A DNA stretch of 64,000 nt from Methylomonas methanica (GTDB lineage Bacteria > Pseudomonadota > Gammaproteobacteria > Methylococcales > Methylomonadaceae), in NCBI RefSeq assembly GCF_001644035.1, contig NZ_LUUG01000049.1:1-64000 (forward strand), read 5' to 3'. How positions within the stretch are numbered: position 1 is the first letter of the stretch; each line of letters starts with the position of its first letter. Shown here in pieces: positions 62,684 through 64,000 of this stretch. A program made the position numbers and the translations under genes. The notes beneath the pieces are model-generated. The model made no database searches. It saw only the letters and a list, made by a program, of their open reading frames with translations, and had not been told where the DNA came from.

Positions 62684-63898
62684 ATGGGTAGAGTACTTTT
62701 TTGCTGGGAATTAGGAGCAGGATACGGGCATATCGCCGCATTTTTACCCGTGGCCCGCCAACTGAGAGCAAATGGACACGAAGTGTTATTCGCACTCAAA
62801 GATCTGGAATACGCCGAAGTCTTGCTTGCTGGCGACAATTTTGCTTATTTGCAGGCACCTATGCGCTGGCCAGATGATCATCCGCGACCGCCGGCCTCCA
62901 GTTATCCTGGGCTTATACTGAATGCGGGCTTTACCTATGAAATTGGCCTGCTTACCCGGGCAAAAGCCTGGCAATACTTATATCAGCAACTGAACCCTGA
63001 CCTGATTGTATTCGATCATGCTCCGACCGCCTTGCTCGCGGCCCACGGATTTAACATACCGCGAGCTGGGTTTGGCAACGGATTTTTCTCGCCACCGCGC
63101 ATCAGTCCAATGCCCAATATCCGTCCTTGGTTTCGAGTCGCCGATAAGGTCTTAAGTGACATCGAAAGACAGGTATTGAACACTACAAACTCGGTTTTAG
63201 CCCGTCTGAATACTCCACCACTGAGGATTTTGGCGGACTTATTTGAGTTTGCGGAAGACTTTATCTGCACCTTTCCGGAGCTGGATCACTATAAACAATG
63301 GCGTAGTGCAAACTATTGGGGACCAACTATTTTGCAAACCGCCGGTATTGAGCCAATCTGGCCAAGCGTCGGAGCGGAAAAAATATTCGCTTATTTGCAC
63401 CCCAAATATCCTGGCCTGGAAGCATTGTTAAAACAGTTGCGCGCGTCGCCTTGGTCGATACTGGTGCATATACCCGGCACAACGCCGGCTTTTATAGAAA
63501 AGAATAGTAGCGCCAATCTACACATCACACCGCAGCCGGTAATGATCTCTGCCGCCGCTGAGCAATGCGATCTGGCCATTTGCCATGGCGGCGTGGCAAC
63601 GCTGTCGGCTTTCTTGCTGCGCGGCAAACCCTTGCTGACATTACCTTTTCAGATCGAACAACTGATCAGCGCCCAAAATGCCGCAGCACTTGGCGCCGGC
63701 GCTTATGTCACCGTTGAAAGCAAAAGCCCTAACTTCAAAACATCGCTTACTGAGCTATTCCGCCATGAGAAATACTCGCAGGCTGCTCGGCAGTTCGCGG
63801 AAAAATACGCCGGTTTCTCGTCCACGCAGCAAGCTATCGATATCGCCGCACGTTGCGAGACCTTGATGACAAACGCTCACATCAATGGCAACAACTGA
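62684..63898 (+). CDS. Glycosyltransferase, GT1/MGT-like
   Basis: A 404-aa GT-B-fold protein. The N-terminus (VLFCWELGAGYGHIAAFLPVARQLRANGHEV split by spacing) is the acceptor-binding half; the C-terminal donor site shows CDLAICHGGVATLSAFLLRGKPLLTLPF and EQLISAQNAAALGAG, like the HGG motif of UDP-glycosyltransferases (MGT/UGT group). It transfers a sugar to a lipid or small molecule; acceptor and donor are unknown. The ATG has no clear Shine-Dalgarno site. Its last 22 bases overlap the convergent gene at 63877. Confidence 0.82.
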   Translation: MGRVLFCWELGAGYGHIAAFLPVARQLRANGHEVLFALKDLEYAEVLLAGDNFAYLQAPMRWPDDHPRPPASSYPGLILNAGFTYEIGLLTRAKAWQYLYQQLNPDLIVFDHAPTALLAAHGFNIPRAGFGNGFFSPPRISPMPNIRPWFRVADKVLSDIERQVLNTTNSVLARLNTPPLRILADLFEFAEDFICTFPELDHYKQWRSANYWGPTILQTAGIEPIWPSVGAEKIFAYLHPKYPGLEALLKQLRASPWSILVHIPGTTPAFIEKNSSANLHITPQPVMISAAAEQCDLAICHGGVATLSAFLLRGKPLLTLPFQIEQLISAQNAAALGAGAYVTVESKSPNFKTSLTELFRHEKYSQAARQFAEKYAGFSSTQQAIDIAARCETLMTNAHINGNN

Positions 63899-64000
63899 TC
63901 GAGAATCTTGCCGTTTGTGGCAAACACTTGCTTTGGAAACACGCCGGGATTGCCTTTAAAGTCGGTGATCGTCGCGCCCGCTTCTTTGGCGATCAACACA
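63877..64000 (-). CDS. Inositol monophosphatase family protein, C-terminal part (runs off the window)
   Basis: The 3' end of a minus-strand gene encoding about 40 residues up to TGA at 63877-63879. The visible sequence LIAKEAGATITDFKG matches the C-terminal signature of inositol monophosphatase/SuhB-type phosphatases (EAGG..TDxxG), ending FATNGKILDQLLPLM. The rest lies beyond the right edge. It overlaps the end of the glycosyltransferase gene by 22 bases. Confidence 0.75.
   Translation of the reverse strand, partial: VLIAKEAGATITDFKGNPGVFPKQVFATNGKILDQLLPLM

Overview
The window looks like chromosome from a gammaproteobacterial methanotroph-type organism, most likely Methylococcales and close to Methylomonas. 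The basis is the complete Entner-Doudoroff/oxidative pentose phosphate block (zwf, pgl, edd, gnd, eda, with rpe nearby), the many TonB-dependent receptors and c-di-GMP/hybrid-kinase proteins, and the codon style. No methane- or methanol-oxidation gene is present here, so the taxonomic call is inference. No rRNA, tRNA, CRISPR array or recognisable insertion sequence was found.

Region 1 (about 190-9556) is a peptide-bacteriocin locus. It holds a CvaA/HlyD-type membrane fusion protein, a JmjC/cupin oxygenase, two double-glycine-leader precursor peptides, each followed by a tiny two-helix membrane protein, a decayed membrane-protein gene, a secreted M16 metallopeptidase and a C39-peptidase ABC exporter. 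The part from 2807 to 4590 is visibly AT-rich, and the whole reads as an accessory island encoding an oxygenase-modified, probably two-component, secreted peptide system. It is the best candidate for something undescribed.

Region 2 (9942-19000) is iron-related. A Fur-box-controlled trio of small unknown genes diverges from a Fiu-type receptor / PepSY membrane protein / PiuC hydroxylase operon that has its own Fur box. A second TonB receptor, a NifX-like protein and an exported methyltransferase-like lipoprotein follow, bordered by copies of a dispersed intergenic palindromic repeat.

Region 3 (19116-37093) is dense in signalling. It has a 1.6-kaa CheB-CheR-PAS hybrid kinase, then a tight operon of siderophore-type TonB receptor, YfiR-like periplasmic protein, CHASE8-like/PAS hybrid kinase and REC-PAS-GAF-GGDEF-EAL protein. 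Next is an OmpA / V4R / roadblock / roadblock operon, and a stand-alone EAL phosphodiesterase.

Region 4 (37109-48911) is mostly metabolic and housekeeping: the three AmmeMemoRadiSam genes, the zwf-pgl-edd-gnd-eda sugar-acid block, a Dabb-domain lipoprotein, and a translationally coupled DUF898 membrane protein and M48 peptidase pair.

Region 5 (49123-64000) starts with an Aer-like chemoreceptor and a redoxin. A three-gene signalling operon follows: a giant kinase/ATPase/histidine kinase whose Ser/Thr-kinase catalytic Asp is missing, a response regulator fused to a KaiB-like domain, and a PAS-GGDEF-EAL protein. The window ends with rpe, an autotransporter with a Calx-beta-like passenger, a glycosyltransferase and the 3' end of an inositol monophosphatase family gene.
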